A stretch of 8,749 bases of DNA from Clostridium sp. CAG:492 (GTDB taxonomy: Bacteria; Bacillota; Clostridia; TANB77; CAG-508): positions 1-8,749 of the forward strand of contig FR878208.1 in assembly GCA_000434335.1 (NCBI GenBank). The letters run 5' to 3'. The notes under the pieces are model-generated. The model ran no database searches, was not told the origin of the DNA, and saw nothing but the letters and a program-made list of their open reading frames with translations. Below, in pieces: positions 8,308 through 8,749 of the stretch (position 1 is the first letter of the stretch; each line of letters opens with the position of its first letter). The translations under genes and the position numbers were made by a program.

Positions 8308-8749
8308 TTGGAAAATAACATTGAAAACAGCAATGATGAAATAAAAGAAAGAATAATTAAAGAGAAGAGCCAAAAAACAGTTCTAGTAGTTGATGATGAA
8401 AAGCCAATTGTAGATATATTAGTGTATAATTTAAAAAAAGAAGGATACAACACATTAGAAGCAAATGATGGCGAAGAAGCAGTAAGATTAGTTATTGAAA
8501 AGAAACCAGATTTAGTATTACTAGATATAATGCTTCCAAAAATGGATGGATTAACAGTATGTAAAAGAATAAGACATAACTACAATATTCCAATAATAAT
8601 GTTATCTGCCAAAGATGAAGAAATAGATAAAATTTTAGGATTAGAGCTTGGAGCAGATGATTATATTACAAAACCATTTAGTGTAAGAGAGCTAATTGCC
8701 AGAGTAAAGGCAAATTTAAGAAAAGGCGATAATGAATATGGTAAATCTT
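8308..8749 (+). CDS. walR: WalR/YycF-like OmpR-family response regulator (partial, receiver domain; 3' end outside window)
   Basis: The visible 147 residues hold a full CheY-like receiver, and the frame stays open to the window edge. A phosphoryl group from a partner histidine kinase would go to D73 (LLDIMLPKMDG context). The acidic pocket is D29-D30, the conserved hydroxyl is S100, the switch aromatic is Y119 and the conserved Lys is K122 (GADDYITKPF, 115-124). DDEKPIVDIL, SAKDEEIDK and RELIARVKANLRK closely match the WalR/YycF/VicR branch as I know it, which controls cell-wall hydrolase and wall-homeostasis genes in Firmicutes. The winged-helix DNA-binding domain expected after about residue 145 lies beyond the window. 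The start is TTG, set by AAGGGGGG and an in-frame stop just upstream. About 22 charged residues precede the receiver, whereas Bacillus WalR begins only a few residues before its first beta strand. The partner kinase (walK) would be expected downstream but is not visible. PhoP/PhoB-type regulators are the alternative reading. Confidence 0.9.
   Translation, partial: MENNIENSNDEIKERIIKEKSQKTVLVVDDEKPIVDILVYNLKKEGYNTLEANDGEEAVRLVIEKKPDLVLLDIMLPKMDGLTVCKRIRHNYNIPIIMLSAKDEEIDKILGLELGADDYITKPFSVRELIARVKANLRKGDNEYGKS

Noticed and set aside
1..8749. Mobile element, CRISPR array, tRNA/rRNA gene or defence system
   Set aside because: I saw no terminal repeats, transposase motifs, regularly spaced repeats or tRNA-like folds; the window is one giant biosynthetic gene with two partial neighbours.

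Overview
The window is AT-rich, with codon use strongly biased to A/T-ending codons (AGA for Arg, TTA for Leu, AAA for Lys) and strong Shine-Dalgarno sites. It also holds a WalR/YycF-type response regulator. Together these suggest a low-GC Firmicute, most likely a clostridial lineage; I cannot place it more finely. All genes seen are on the + strand.

Layout. (1) Positions 2-88 are the last 28 codons of an upstream gene ending in a hydrophobic, membrane-like helix. (2) Positions 89-148 are a 60-nt gap with a perfect 8-bp inverted repeat around a GAAA loop, followed almost at once by a Shine-Dalgarno site. (3) Positions 149-8215 are one giant gene of 2688 codons that fills 92% of the window. 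It encodes a complete cyclic beta-1,2-glucan synthase (NdvB/ChvB/Cgs family). (4) Positions 8216-8307 are a 92-nt gap with a weak A/U-rich hairpin and an extended -10 promoter. (5) From 8308 to the window end is the receiver domain of a WalR-like OmpR-family response regulator. It starts at TTG and its DNA-binding domain lies beyond the window.

The synthase carries every module expected of its family. In order these are an N-terminal cytosolic helical region, a GT84 glycosyltransferase set among about six membrane helices, a GH189-type cyclization (transglycosylase) domain, a first GH94-type beta-supersandwich, a Rossmann-like insert, a second supersandwich, and a GH94 phosphorylase-like catalytic barrel with its DWND motif. 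From what is known of the family, the product should be a ring of beta-1,2-linked glucose made from UDP-glucose. The chain is built by GT84, trimmed by GH94 and closed by GH189.

The regulator has its own predicted promoter and so is probably a separate transcription unit. In Firmicutes WalR governs cell-wall homeostasis, so its position beside an envelope-glucan synthase is suggestive but does not prove a link. I found no mobile element, CRISPR array, RNA gene or clearly novel system. The main point of interest is a full proteobacterial-style cyclic glucan synthase in what looks like a Gram-positive genome.
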